Shown: positions 11,827-24,867, counted from the first letter of the stretch. The stretch: 64,000 nucleotides of DNA from Ananas comosus (GCF_001540865.1 NC_033625.1:10447741-10511740); one strand, 5' to 3'. Notes: generated by a model not told the origin, from the sequence alone. Translations and numbers: made by a program.

Positions 11827-12815
11827 ATCCGAAAACTGCCCAGTCCGGGCTGATGCAATATTGGAAATTTGAGGGTCTTTTTGGATTTTGTTACATTTGA
11901 TGGCTTATATGGCCATTTCACCCTCTCCCTTTTCTCATTTCTCATTTTCTCATTCTCCCAACACCCTAGATAGAGAAGGAGAAGAAGGAGAAGAAGAAGA
12001 AGGAGAAGAAGAAGAGAAGGATCTAGCTTGAGGACTTGGAGCATTTTCCTCCCCTTCTCTTCCCACCTTATTGGTGCTTGGAGGCTTGGACTTGGAGCTT
12101 GCAAGAGAGGAGATCTTCACCCTTGGAGCTTGGATAGGAGCTTATAAGGAGGTTGGTTGCTCATTTCTTCCCTCTAGACCATGTTTTGTTGGTTTTTAGA
12201 AGATGAAACCCTAGAATGGGAAATCTAGGGTTTCTTTGGGGCTTTTTGATTTAGGGCTTTTTTAGCTAATCTAATTGGATTAAAACCTTGGTTTAGGTTA
12301 CTTTGGAAGGAATCTAGCCCTCTTTTGGAGCTTGGAAGAGATTTTCTACTCCCTAGGTGAGTTTTTGCCCCTTTGCTTGTGGTGGTTAATGTTTGAGCCT
12401 AGAGTTGCTCGTAACGTTTGTTTATCTCTTCGCTCCTTACCTTTAGGGTACTTGGAGACTTGCGGACAACTCCGTTCGGCGAAACGAAGGGTTTCGAGAC
12501 GGTTCGGTGGGTTTGACCTAGCCTAGCATATGAGAAATTCTCATATCCTATGTTTTATGCTTCGTAAAGTAGAAATTCATACATTTCCATGATAAATGTA
12601 ATTATTGTGAATTTTAGGATGTTTAACATGCCTATGTTATGTGTAAGACATTTCGGACCTCTATTGTGACGCACTGGACTTTTGCAAATTGCGAGGTTCG
12701 AGTGTTTGGGTGTATTTCGAGCTTTTCCACACTTGGTGGAGGGTTGTAGAATGTTTTCCGACCTAAAAAGTTCGAAAACCTGAGTTTTGGTTTGGTCCTG
12801 AGAGTTTTCACTCTC

Positions 12816-13027
12816 GGGGACCGGTCCCTGGAAGGAGAGACCGGTCCCCCAATGAGCAGTGTTGCGGCAGCCCTGAGGCAACCGGTCCCTGGCGGGCGAG
12901 ACCGGTCCCCGAGCGCGTCTACGCAGTGGGAGACCGGTCCCGCACAGGGAGAGACCGGTTCCCGAACGATGGTTTTTCGGGTTCGCAGCGAGAGACCGGT
13001 CCCTGCTGGGGAGATACCGGTCCCTCT
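12816..13027. promoter_or_regulatory. ACCGGT palindrome array with downstream TATA-like site (inner A LTR)
   Basis: Eight ACCGGT words lie at spacings of roughly 20-40 bases. 'gcctaaatagccc' follows at about 13106 and a CT-rich tract at 13120-13165. A possible splice donor, GAGGTGAGTT, is at about 13551. Confidence 0.6.
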
Positions 13028-15256
13028 GGGCGAAAACTGCCCAGACCGGGCTGATGCAATATTAGATTTTTGAGGGACCTCTTGGGATTTTGTTACTTTG
13101 GATGGCCTAAATAGCCCTTCCACCCTCTCTCTTTCTCATTTCTCTCCTCACACTCCCTCCATACCCTTGTTAGAGAGAGAAGCGAGTGAGAAGAAAAAGG
13201 AGAAGGAGGGAAGAAGAGAAGTTTGAGAGCCACTAGTGGACTTGGAGCATCTTCCTCACCCTATCTTCTTCCTTGGTGCTTGGTGCTTGGACTTGGAGCT
13301 TACCAAGAGGAGATCTTCATCCTTGGAGCTTGGATTGGAGCTTCTTAGAGGTTTGTTTGCTTTTCCCTCCCTCCTAGACCTTGATTTGAGGATTTTTGGT
13401 AGATGGAACCTAGAAATGAGATTTAGGGTTGATTTTGGGCATTTTGAACCTAGGGCTTTGTGGGCTAGATTGATTGGTTTAGAACCTTCCTTGGCTTGGT
13501 TTGGAAGGTTCTAGCTCTCTTTTGGAGCTTTGAAGAGATTTCTTCTCTTGAGGTGAGTTTTGGCCCTTTTTGCTTCTAGGTTAATATTTGGTTTTATAAG
13601 ATGGTCGTAATGCCCTCGTATCTCTTCGCTGATCACTTTTAGGGTATTTTTGAGACTCGGGGACAACTTTATTCCGCGAATCGAGACCCTGCGCGACGGT
13701 TCGGTGGGTTTGACCTAGCCACACAATGAAAAATTCTCATTTGTGCTTATTTATGTATCGTTAAATGAAAAAGCATGCATATTCTTGTTACATGTATTTA
13801 TTGTGATTTTAGAATTTTTAAAATGCATATGTTATATGTAGTGAAATTTTGGACCTCTATGTACTAGAGAGTTGCTTGGGAGATCTTTGTTGCATTTAGC
13901 ATTCTTCATGAGACTTGGTTTCATGCTTCTTATAGTATAAATGAGTTCGGATTCTGCATTTAAACTAATGTTATTAGAGACGTGAAAGTTGACAAGATTG
14001 TCATTTAGAAGGTATGTGAATTAGAGAGCTAATGTCATCAAGGCGCCATTGAGCTCCGGACATGTGTGAACCTAGTGGATAGGGCCATCGAGGGATTGGG
14101 ATACATGTTGGACACCAGATTGCCTAAGTGTCATCAAGGGGCACTAGGCGTAGCAAAAGTTGAAAATTCACATTGTGACTTAAACTAGATCTTCGGATGC
14201 TAGTGGCTATACCTATGTAGAGACATGAGGATTGGTTACTTGAGACTTGGACTATGCTTGCTGCCATTTGTGCCATTCGCACATGCTTGTGAGGGTCGCT
14301 CCCTACAAAGCCGGCACTCCGGAGTTAGCCTACGCGACTTATGTTCGCTCGTGCGGTATCAGTAAGCCTACGGGTCAGTGGGGCAGACACATTCCATGTG
14401 TAGGAATGTCGGGCTACCACAGGCACTTAGCGGCACAAGCCGGACTACTTGGTGTAGGTCCTAATTGGAATGGAAATCGACACGGTGTAGTATATATGGT
14501 CAATCATGCTCGATAGAATCGGTAGTTGGATTACTTGGACATGCTCATGATAATGGCATTGGCACATTTAGTATACTTGCGCGTTTCATTATTGCATAGT
14601 AGTGTACTCGGATGTTTGATAGTGTTTACCCTTATGCATTGACACATTGCATCGTGAGGTTTACTTGTTTATTACGTTGAACCATATTAGTATGCATTAC
14701 CATTTGATAGCGTAGATGTACTCACCATGGCATCATGCTTACTTGAGACATATGGATTAGCACTGGCTATATGCTTTTCTACAGTTGTTACTTATTATTC
14801 TTATTGTTGCTTATTATACTTACCCTTTTTCTTTTGGGGCCTAGTGGTGCGATGACTGAGGTCAGTAATTGCCCACTGGAACTATAATTATAGTTCTCAC
14901 GCCTTTTTTCTCGATGTTTTTTCAGAGCCTTCCACGCCGGGTGAGGCCAGGGACCGAGGGAAGGGCATTGCTTCCAGCTAGCTCTTCAGCGAGGGACGAG
15001 TTGTTAGGTGGTCCACCTCTCGATGTATTTCTTTTTGCGAGAGGTTGAGAGTTTTACCCGTGTACTAGAGACCACCATTTTTGTACTTTTGAGACAGATA
15101 GTGTTCTACTTATGGTTATCTTTGTTTGACTAGCTTTATTTTCTTTGCTTTGGTGTAGATGATAGAACTTTACTTGCTCTGATATCAGTAGTTGCTAGTT
15201 ATTTCGCTACTTTTATTTGTTCTATCTCCTGCTTTTACTTCCACTTTTAGTCTAGA

Positions 15257-15282
15257 CGCCTTATATGTGTAGACATATGGCG
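15257..15282 (+). other. Terminal LTR hairpin (CGCC..ATATGT / ACATAT..GGCG)
   Basis: CGCC and GGCG bracket ATATGT/ACATAT about 50 bases before the LTR end. The copy at 16759-16784 has the same pairs. The copy at 30090-30116 has ATACGT/ACGTAT, a compensatory change. The reversed LTR has it at 5674-5700. Confidence 0.65.
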
Positions 15283-16833
15283 GGTCTGGGCACGCTACCG
15301 GGAGGGCCTCCGCCGGTCCCGGGGCGTGACATCTATATAGTAGAGAGCTAGCATGTGGGACTTGTACATGATTGGCATCCTAATGAGACTTGGAATCATA
15401 ATTTCTATTGTGAAAATGAATATTACTTTCATGCATTTAAAGCTATTTCCTACTTGAGACTTAAAGAATCTTAGTAAGCCATAAAGAGGCTCGGGGACTT
15501 GTAGTTCTTGAGAATAATTGGGCTAATGTCATAATGGGGCATTGAGCTCGGATTAAATGAGAACCTAGTATATTAGTCATGAATGGAACATAGATTATGA
15601 AATGCGTTAACTTATAACAAGCTTAAATGTCATAAAGAGGCACTAAGCATAGTGAGTGTTGGAACATCACTTTGAAACATTGAACCAGAGCTTTGAGATG
15701 CTAGTGACTTGTACCATATTAGAAACATGATGATTGGACGTTTGAGATGTTGACTATGCTTGTTCGCCTTTTGTGCTCATTCGCACATGCTTGTGAGGGT
15801 CGCTCCCTACAAGCCGGCACTCCGGAGTTGGCCTACGCGACTTATGTTCGCTCGTGCAATATTGAGAAACCTACGGGATCGAGAGGGATAGACTCATTCC
15901 TAGAGTGGAAATGCTGGAGCTACCACCGACACTTAGGTGGCATAAGCTGGACTACACTATGTAGGTCCTAGAATATGTTGGAAATAATGACATTGAACTG
16001 AGAAATGACTATCTCTACTAGATAGGCTTAGTAGTCTGATTACCTTGACATGCTTATAGCATAGTGTTGGGACTTGTAGTATACATGATAGTCTTATTTG
16101 TTGCATCATAATATACTTTGCTGCCATGATAGAGCATATTCATCATACATTGACATAGTAGATCATGATACCTACTTGCCCGTTATGTTGGGACATATTA
16201 GTCATGCTTGGACATACTTCATTTTGATGAGTAGATGTACAACACATTTGACATCATGTTTATTTGCGACATAGTAGTTTAGCATTTTAATCATGCTTCC
16301 ATAAATGCAATCCATTTATTATTATTATTGCTCTTTGGACTTACCTTTTTCTTTTGGGGCCTAGTGGTGCATTGAGCTGAGGTCAGTAATTGCCCACTGG
16401 GAACTATAAATTATAGTTCTCACGCCCTCTTTTTCTTGATGTTATTCAGAGCCTTCCACGCTAGGAGAGGCTAGAAACCGCGGAAAGGGTATCGCCTCGA
16501 GTTAGCTTGGCTTCGAGGGACGCGTTGATAGGTGGTCTACCTCTCGTTGTTTTCTTTTTGGAGAGGTGGAGAGCTGTACCAGTGTAATAGAGACCACCTA
16601 TTTTGTGTACTTTTTGGAGATGGTTATTGTATAACTTTGTGTTTCCTCTTTATTGCTTAGTCGTTCCATCTACTCTTATCATAAATTATAGATGTGTACT
16701 TGCGCTGATATCTCTAATTGTAGATCATCTCTTGCTTTATTTCCGCTGTTGTTGTAGACGCCTTATATGTGTAGACATATGGCGGGTGTGGGCGCGCTAC
16801 TGGGAGGGCCTCTGCCGGTCCCGGGGCGTGACA

Positions 16834-18841
16834 TAGATAGCTATGCTGAATTGAAAGCATTAACGATAATTAAGCAAGTATGAATAAGAACGTCTATCTA
16901 TGCCTCAATCCATAGTAATGCATGCATGCAACATAAGGCAAAGCTAAGTACTAAGCTACTATGCACAATAACAACGTAACTCATCAGGTTACCCAATCAC
17001 TTGGCGAACTCAAGGCTCGCTCCCAAATCTCACGTGTGTAAGCCTCATAGGGGAGGAGTCCCACTGTTCAACTACCCCCGAGACCGCCTCCGTACAGATA
17101 CTTTAGTCCAAGGGCAATTATGTTAGCCCTCCTCGGGTGACAACTCCGGAGTGCACTACCTGTATGGAGCTATCGCACCAGGCGCAGACAGGCTATGTGA
17201 GCTCGATCCAAATTCTCATAAAATGGGAACCTCCTATCAACTGGGGATAGTATCATCATAATACGCAAGCAAATCCCATACTCATCAATCTAGTGTTACT
17301 AACCACACTAGGGTTCTCATAGCTACTCATCATAGGTTAACATTAACTAGATGCCACTCGTCATGGTTAACATTAACTAGATGCCACTCGTCAAAGTTCA
17401 AGGTTCTCATACACTAGTTATTCCACACTAGGTTTTCATTCACGTGACACATTCATCACATATAAGGTTAACTATCTTATGTTCAACTCATGCATACTAG
17501 GTTCAGCGCTATATCCACGAAGCTAAGCTAACAATAGCATGCAATAATATGTAACAATTACATTCAGCACCCTATAATGCGATTTTACAATATGCACTTG
17601 ATCAACATGATGACTTAGACATAGGGAGCAGTTCAACTGCTTCGGGATGGCACCCCCTACCTTTTGTTAGTGCTGCGAGGGTTGGGAAAACTTGACTTTG
17701 CGATCCTTAGTCGTCGCCTCGACTCCTCGGACCAATACGAACCCTTGAGCGCTTGTTTCGGCGATATCTTCGCACTCACTCGTCGTATCGACGAACTGTC
17801 TTCACCCACGCGCTCGAAGACCTAGCAAGTAGGTTTTCAACCTATCAAAATAGATCAAAACCCTATATTTCCAAAAATCCCAAAACATGCCCTAGATTAG
17901 CAACGATAGAGAAATTCGTGGTGCAAGCTTCGAATTCGAGCTAGAACTACCTATTTAACTCCAATAGGTTCCATTCGAACCATTTCCAAAGCAATAAAAC
18001 CCAAGCTCCAAGAATCCACTATGGTAGGGTTTAGGGCTTACCTCTAAAAACTTCTCAAAGCTTAAGGGACAGAAGGAAAAGGATGATCTTCCTCTTTGCC
18101 TTCTTCTTCTTCTACTTCTTCTCCTCCTTCTTCTTCTTCTCTTTCTTTTCTTTCTAGAGAGAGAGAGGGAGAAAGAGTGTGAGAGGGTGGAGAGAAAATG
18201 AGAGAGTGAGGGAGAAGAGTGGTCCCCCAAGCCCTCATATAGGTGTTTTTGCTATTAAGCCCCTCAACTTTCCACTTTACAAAACAGCCCTCACTGGGCA
18301 TTTTCGCAGTGAGGGATCGGTCCCAGGTCGGGGAGACCGGTCCCCGAGAGCCTCCCATTCGGGCAGAGGGAATTTTGCGTTCGGGAACCAATCTCAGCCT
18401 GAGAGACCGGTCCCCGGGAGATCGGTCCTTGCTTAAAAGACCGGTTCCCGAGAGTTGGATTTTCGGGACTTAGCCAAATTTCGGCTTCTCTCGCTTGTTG
18501 CGCGCTGGGAGACCGGCCCGACTGATCCAAGGGACCGGTTGCATCAAGCAACCCCGCAACCCATAGCCTCGGGGACCGGTCGCTCCCTACCAGGGACCGA
18601 TCCCCGGGAGCAAATTCTGTCTAGTGCAGATTTTGTACTGATACTCTCGCGGACTCTTCCTTAATGCACTTTATGCATTTTAATCGCCTTCAGACTTTTC
18701 GAAGCCTACACACTCGACAATTGGTCGATTCTAAACGAAGTCTAATCCTCGGATTTCGAGAATTCACTTCCCTTACAAAAATGAGGTCAGCTCAAATTCC
18801 ACTAAGTCAATTCCATGGTCCGTACAAGTTTCGGGCGCCCA
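16834..18841 (-). repeat. Reversed B-family LTR (B3), left end truncated
   Basis: Read on the minus strand it has the TGTAAGG.AAGTGAATTC start region (about 18779), an ACCGGT array, a TATA-like 'cctatatgaggg' (18231-18242), CT/GAA tracts and the CACTCCGGAG block (about 17145). Its 3' part is missing where the A LTR ends at 16833. The right limit is an estimate based on 'gggcgccca' at 18841. Confidence 0.65.
18305..18605. promoter_or_regulatory. ACCGGT palindrome array in LTR B3
   Basis: About ten words of the GGGACCGGTCCC type, several with one change (GGATCGGTCCC, GAGACCGGCCC). On the minus strand they lie upstream of the TATA-like site. Confidence 0.55.
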
Positions 18842-18850
18842 AAATATTTA

Positions 18851-19405
18851 AGGCATGTTTGGTTTGAAGTATCACACTTGGAAATCGGAATAAGCCCATT
18901 TTGGTGCTTGAATTGAGAGATAGTATTCCCCAGGGGGATTTGAATCCCTCAAAAGTGACTCCCACCATAGAGGTCCGTAGAGGTGGGAGTCAATTTTGAT
19001 TCCAAAGTGATTGAGAAAAAAAATTCACTAATAACTATTTGAATTCAAATATAAATCTAAATATAAATTCATTAAATCAAATCATAATTTCAATTTTGAA
19101 TGTAAATCATGAATTTAAAATTAAATTTTAAATTTTTAAAATTTTAATTTAATAGTTCTAATTTTAAATTTTGACTTTGACCTTGAACTTGAATTGTATA
19201 TTCAAATTTAAGTTCAAATTATAAGTTCAAATTTGGATTCAAATTTTTTATTACAAATGTGAATAACAAATTTAAATTTAATGAAAATTTTAATTTGCAC
19301 ATACTTCTGATTTCACTTTCTCTTATGAGCCAAATAAATTCTTGATTTTATCATTTTGTTTGCGCTTCCGACCTTTCAATTCCTATTTTGAAACCAAACA
19401 TGCCC
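18851..19405. mobile_element. PIF/Harbinger-like MITE with TTA duplication
   Basis: Terminal inverted repeats are AGGCATGTTTGGTTT on the left and, reversed, GGGCATGTTTGGTTT on the right. TTA flanks both sides (18848-18850 and 19406-19408). The interior is very AT-rich with no coding capacity. A 3-bp TTA duplication and GGSCATGTTTGG-type ends are typical of Tourist/Harbinger MITEs. Confidence 0.75.
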
Positions 19406-19408
19406 TTA

Positions 19409-21582
19409 GTTCATTATTGGAATGGAAATTAAAATTAACAATTAAAATATCTAGAATTTTGTAAGAGAGCTTTGATAAAAGAAGAGAATAATGAAGAAGA
19501 GAGATGTTTGCGAAAAAAAATTGAGTGGTTTATTATAAGGTGGGTCAAACCATGATTCAAAATCGAATCGAGCCATAAATAGATTGAATATTCTCATTCC
19601 AAAGTGGAATAAGAATGGAAATTTGATTGCTCTTTGGAATAAGAATGGAAGTTTGACTGCTCTAAAACAAGCAACTACGAAGCAATGAATCTCATTCCGA
19701 TTCCGGAGCCTAAATTAGATAAACCAAACAAAACCCTAAATATAAAGACATATTTTAAGCACGATGTTAACAATATTGAAAACAAGCTCAATACATCATA
19801 TATACAATAATGTAAAATAGGATAAAAAATACTAGAATTTTCAAAAACAGATCACGTTCTAACGAATTTACTGGTGCATGTAAATTCATGTAAACTCCAA
19901 AACTCCAGCATCAGAAAATTAAGACTCGTGGCTGAGAAACTCAAGTAGCGCCAACCGTTGCATACTGTAGCACTCTCAAGATTTATGTTTGTTTTCATAA
20001 AAGTACAAATCGTTAGATTCTCATTGAATGATCACAACATCTTGCACAATCGATACAAACATTCTTCAGAAACAAACAGGGCAAAATTCTTCTTTGCTAT
20101 AAAATTTAGATACCACAACTGTCTCACTTGAAAGTGAGATCCAAAATAAATTTGCCACACAATTTTTTAAAATTACACTGGATGGGGAACTACCTCCAGG
20201 AAAGGAAAAAGGGAACTTTGATAGAATGCAGTCGAGGATCTACAACTTACAGGTGCTACTCATTTGCTGAGGTATCAGTCCTGCTGCCACTAGCACCTCA
20301 TTTGCTGAGGTATCAGTCCTGCTGCCACTGACAAAAAATGGCACGCTGATTTAGTTCGGATGATTCTGATGTTCATAGCAGACATCTCTGGAAAAAATTT
20401 CCCCACTTTTAGCTTTTCAGTAAGCACGAAGAATATAAATAATGATAACCACATTTAAACTGAATAGTGCAGTATGAATATCCAAGAAAATTTGCTGGAT
20501 GAAACTTAGCTATCGTTTGTTGACAAAATCACTATCTAATAGTAATAAGCATTATTCTTCGAGTTCTTATTCATAGGTTATTGGTGCAAGCAAAGAAACT
20601 GCTGTAGCGAATGATTAGAATAGCGACCGTTTGAAGTCTGGATTCCACCAGAGGAAAGAAAGGGAAAGAAAATTGTGATCAAATCAATTCCGAAAACGTT
20701 AATTCAACTTACATTTAAAGCCCACAAATTTAAAAAGTGCCAAACCTATCCTATCTTGAACGACAAACCATAACAAGCTTATGGACCACTTACGACTTAA
20801 GACTTGACTTCACTCTAATTATCCAGCCATAGATAATTCAAAACCAACCAATCATAAAACCTTATCAGCTAGAAAAGATCGAAAGATTTGACTCAAGTCA
20901 TCAACCCAATAAGAAATTTATCTAAATTATCCAAAAAAAATGACAAATTAAACTTAATTAATCAACAAGTAAAACTCTGATCAAAACCTCAGTAACAAGT
21001 AGAGCTAACCTGAACCTGTCCTGCATCAGTTATTCTCTATTGAGTAGATGGTACAGCAAATGTTTCCTTACAAATGGCCTCCATAGTTATGATCTAAAGT
21101 ACTTCTAACCATGAATTTAAGTGCCGTGGCACGGGGTCATGCCGGAAAATTACAGCACGGTGCTTGTCGGGTTGTACTGATGCGTGCCGGTCACAAAAAA
21201 TACATGTGTACTAACACATAATAACATAAAATATTTATTTCCTTTAGCAACAAAATATTCTAACAGTTTACTATGTATCTTTATCAAATCTTTTGAACTT
21301 TATTGAGAAAATTACTTACTAATTTGAAAATTATAGAGTTTTGACCTGTGCCAACGATACGGGGGCTGTATCGTGCCGAAATCTTGTTGGCACGATACGG
21401 CACCATGGGCACTTAAATCCTTGCTTTTGACAACTACTCTGCGAGCTATTGACCTAGTGCCAAATTCAAAGTGCAAACATATAGGCCTCCTTTGGTATTG
21501 TTGCCATTATTTTTCACTATGTGCTTTAAATGTACCGCTGGACAATTTTTCCTACTCTTAGCATTTTGGCTAGCTTGCAATG
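19409..21582. other. Unclassified AT-rich DNA with small repeats
   Basis: No gene is recognised. A 38-bp tandem pair containing 'catttgctgaggtatcagtc' lies at about 20261-20329. The segment 21112-21420 is bounded by inverted 'atttaagtgcc' / 'ggcacttaaat' and contains 'ggcacg' words, so it looks like another MITE. The rest shows no clear structure. Confidence 0.45.
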
Positions 21583-22103
21583 TGTTGGCATTCGATCAAA
21601 CCAAATCAGGTGTACCTATGATCACGCTGGCTCTGACGGTTATATTGTCTAACTGGACTAGAGTTAATTTCGCTTTTAAATTGGAAAGCTAATTAGAGAT
21701 ATATTCTAGCCATATTAGAATAGTAATTATAAACCGATTCGGCCTAATCTTCTACTTACCTATTAGAGTGTTGGGATCATTCATAAATATACAGGCGATT
21801 CTCTCAAAAAAGACGAACAAGAAGAAAATAAAAAAATACGTAGAAATTCATGAGAAATTTGTGAGCCATCTTGTGAGAGAGAAAAAACACATCCTTTATT
21901 AACCTATTGCTTCTAGAGGGTCTTGAATGGTGGCTTATAGATTTAGCTCATTCATAGCTCGATCTACAGCAGGTTTGGAGTGTTAGAAGACCTTCGTGGA
22001 CAATCCGTGTCGTGAATCAACCTCTATGATTCGGGACTTATCACGTTCTAGCGCGAGTCGCTTCCTTAAAAGATACGAATGAATACTTCCACTACGTTCT
22101 ACA
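21583..22103 (+). repeat. 5' LTR of the copia element
   Basis: It runs from TGTTGGCATTCGATC to CGTTCTACA (521 bp). The same borders occur in reverse at 56704-57225. CAATG precedes it (21578-21582) and recurs after the 3' LTR. Confidence 0.92.
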
Positions 22104-22104
22104 T

Positions 22105-22116
22105 TGGTATCAGAGC
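22105..22116 (+). other. Primer binding site, copia
   Basis: TGGTATCAGAGC, complementary to the 3' end of initiator tRNA-Met, sits two bases after the LTR, the normal arrangement for plant copia elements. Confidence 0.92.
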
Positions 22117-23214
22117 ATTATTAGGTTTATTTCGTGCCATAGATGAATTTTTAATAAGATTACATGCGTAGATCTAGAGTTGCCATTGTTTAGAGCTCTT
22201 CTTGCATGCTTGTGGGTGTTAAAGGCGGATTTTTTTAGGGTGGATATAATTGCATGATATTTACATATCTTATAGCTCTTATATGATATGTTAAATCTAT
22301 AGTTTGATTCAATTTGGTTTTGTATTTTGTGAGAAAAACAAAATCCTAGATCAAAACTTCACAGATGGCTTGTTTGTATGTGTAGTGCATATCCCATTGT
22401 GAATCTTACATGATTTGGAAGAGCTCCTCATATGCTTTCTATTGATATATTATTTGCAAGATTTGAAGTTCTACCTAGAAAGGTTTAAATATTCCATATT
22501 TTTCCATCTAAAAAAAAGGGTTATTATCTTGTGGGGAAGAAATTCCATGTGGGCCAAGCCAGTCCCGCCCATGCGTGTGAGCACTATCCCATTCGGACCA
22601 AGCTAGTCCTGGCCTGCTAGGGCCAATCCTGGCCTACCCGGGCCGGTTGCGGGCCGTTTGCGGGCATACCCGCGCGTGCAAGCCTATGCGGGCTAGGCCA
22701 ATCCTGGCCCACCCGGGTCGGTTGCTGGCAGACCCGCACGCATAGGCCCATGCGGACTGGGCCCGTACAGGCCAATCAATAAACTATATATTTTAAAAAG
22801 AATAATAATTTTGAATTTTTTAATCATATTAGATGATTTAATATGCCTTGGTGATGTATGTTGAATGCATTTAAATATTGCGATGATTTTTATTACGCTT
22901 TATGATGTGTAGATGTAACTTCTGGCATAATATAAATTAATTATGTACGCTTAGTCGAGTGGGAATTTATTGTGGTAGAATAAATTGTATGTTATCCTGC
23001 AAAATGCTATAAATTTGTGCAACTTAATTAAATAATGAAAACATTAGGCGTAGGGTGTGTGATGTGATTATGAGCACAGCGAAATTTTCCTTTACGCACC
23101 TATGATCTAATTTTTCAATTTGTTTAATTAGAGATGCGACAAAACTTAATATATGTATTCTGTGCTAATTTAAAATATCTTTTTCTACGCACTGTGTGAA
23201 CTTAGTAAGATAGT
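22117..23214 (+). other. Untranslated leader of the copia element
   Basis: No open frame of note. A GC-rich patch at 22550-22790 is made of imperfect 'ggcc.acccgggcc' words; the rest is AT-rich. Confidence 0.6.
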
Positions 23215-24420
23215 ATGGACTCAAAACAAGTTGTTGCTGATCTAATCAAAGGTTTGAAATTGAACAGTGACAATTATGATATCGGCACGATAAAATTCAA
23301 TATATTCTCGCTAAGTAGGAAGTCCTGGAAAATTTGAGTCATAAGATGGACCAACCCATAGAGGGCAATAGCACTCAGGCTTGCAGAGAGATGGAAGCCT
23401 ATAACAATTGGCTTTGAAAACGATCACATTACTCGCATTACGTTGCTGAACGGTATGAGAAATGATCTGTTGTGCGAATGAGTAGTACCCTACTGTTTAA
23501 AACATGTGGGAGGCTTTCAAAACTAAATTTGGTGCGATTTCGGCCACAAGATTGCTCAACCTGACTACTGTGTTTTGACAATTATAAGAAACATGCCGAT
23601 CAGACTATGAAACAGCACGTGAGAATAATGTCAAACATGATACATGAGTTAAAGTTGATCGGCAGCACTTTGACTGACTCAAGCTATGATTCGCTCCCTT
23701 CCCAATTTGTGGGAACATATGCGAATCAATTTGACACATAATAAAAGCGTTAAAACCTTTGAGGACGTTGCACGACAACTAGAGTTGGAGGAGCACCATG
23801 AGGCTGCTAAAATCTCAACTGCTAATACTGCTGAGTCAAACTTTTGCATAACATCCGAGTTCAAGCAAAAGCGGACTACTGACTCAAAAGCCATAGCGGA
23901 CCTGTGCCTAAAAAACGAAAAACACCCAAAAAAGAGAAGCAGACGAGATGGCAAGAAGAACAAGTCGAAGATGACTTGTTACAACTGTAACCTTGCACTG
24001 AGCCAAAAGAAGATATCCCTTTATCCTGATCCTCACTATTTTGTTTATTCTACATGTTTGTTGCTGAATCTCTCTGTGTGGATTGTAGACTCAGGAGCAA
24101 CAGACCACGTAGCGAGAGATAGGCTAGGAGTCGTCGAGTACCGTCACATAGCTGCTGGGAGCGTGAGAGTAAACATAGGGAATGATTCCAGTGTCGATAT
24201 ATTAGGCGTCAGCACGTACAAGTTGATCATGCGAGGTGGTCGCACGTTGTATCTTCATGATGTACCTTATACTCCAGAAATCCGACGGAACTTGTTTTCT
24301 ATACTTGCTATGCTCCAGTTAGGCTTTTCTTTTAGTTTTGAGAATGTAGTTGAGAATTATCTTGGGACTATTTATTATGGTAGAGTTTTTATTTCAAATG
24401 ATTTTATGGTTTTGGACATT
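23215..24420 (+). pseudogene. Copia gag and protease (decayed)
   Basis: It starts MDSKQVVADLIKG, typical of copia gag, and soon runs into shifts. From 23686 a frame carries the gag end (RSLPNLWEHMRINLTHNKSV), a basic tail and half a zinc knuckle (CYNCN, with the second CC pair lost by deletion). It then has the retropepsin site WIVDSGATDHVARDR and downstream protease text. It reads into the MITE at 24429. The reversed copy at 53207-54350 has a better preserved gag. Confidence 0.85.
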
Positions 24421-24428
24421 AATTATAA

Positions 24429-24789
24429 AGGCAAACTTCAAATACCACCCCTGTGGTTTTGCACTTTCTCACTTTAGTACCCTGTGGTTTAAAGTGTATC
24501 AATTTAGTACCCTGTGGTTTCATTTTTCTCTTTTCGTCAGCTCTTCCGTTAACATTTCGTTAAATTATATACAAAAAAACTTCAAATACCCCACCTAGGT
24601 TTATCAAATATTCACCGTAGTACCTTTTAGTTTTAACTTTGTCACTGATTTAACGAAAAAAAAAATAGTGAAAGGGATAATAAAAAAAAAAAAAAAATGA
24701 AACCACAGGATACTAAATTGATACACTTTAAACCACAGGGTACCAAAATGACAGTGCGAAACCACAAGGGTGGTATTTGAAGTTTTCCC
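24429..24789. mobile_element. Mutator-like MITE with 9-bp TSD TAATTATAA
   Basis: Long inverted ends (AACTTCAAATACCACC near the left, the reverse near the right) extend inward through repeated 'gtaccctgtggttt' words for about 90 bases. TAATTATAA flanks it at 24420-24428 and 24790-24798. The interior is A-rich and noncoding. A 9-bp duplication fits MULE-type transposition. Confidence 0.85.
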
Positions 24790-24867
24790 TAATTATAATA
24801 ATAATGATAGTAATTCGTTTTTCTTGCTATCTTCTATTGATGATCACAATGTTTCTATTAAATAGCA

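Larger units (their letters stand above)
12665..15331 (+). repeat. A-family solo LTR with TSD TCTAT
   Basis: It begins TGTGACGCACTGGAC and ends GGGGCGTGACA, and is flanked by TCTAT at 12660-12664 and 15332-15336. Outside the duplication the outer LTR text resumes exactly ('ggacctctat' then 'atagtagagag'). Length is 2667 bp. A solo LTR arises when the two LTRs of one element recombine and delete the interior. Confidence 0.93.
11485..16833 (+). repeat. A-family gypsy LTR split by a nested solo LTR; no TSD
   Basis: It begins TGTAGCACACTGGACC at 11485 and ends CCCGGGGCGTGACA at 16833. Removing the inserted LTR and one TSD (12665-15336) leaves about 2.68 kb, close to the inner copy's 2.67 kb. The left flank is gag of the minus-strand gypsy element (GCTGG) and the right flank is reversed B LTR (TAGAT). 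The 5-bp flanks differ, so this is not a simple solo LTR; recombination between two A LTRs at separate sites would explain it. No primer binding site follows. Confidence 0.8.

Noticed and set aside
11500..12104. Long minus-strand frames rich in GPVS, DRSL and GTGL repeats
   Set aside because: They translate the ACCGGT array and the GAA/CTT tract of an LTR. The repeats follow the DNA palindrome, appear in several frames and strands, and have no known domain.
22550..22790. GC-rich patch considered as a CpG-island promoter
   Set aside because: It is within the copia leader and made of degenerate 'ggcc/acccggg' words; the reversed copy has a similar patch.
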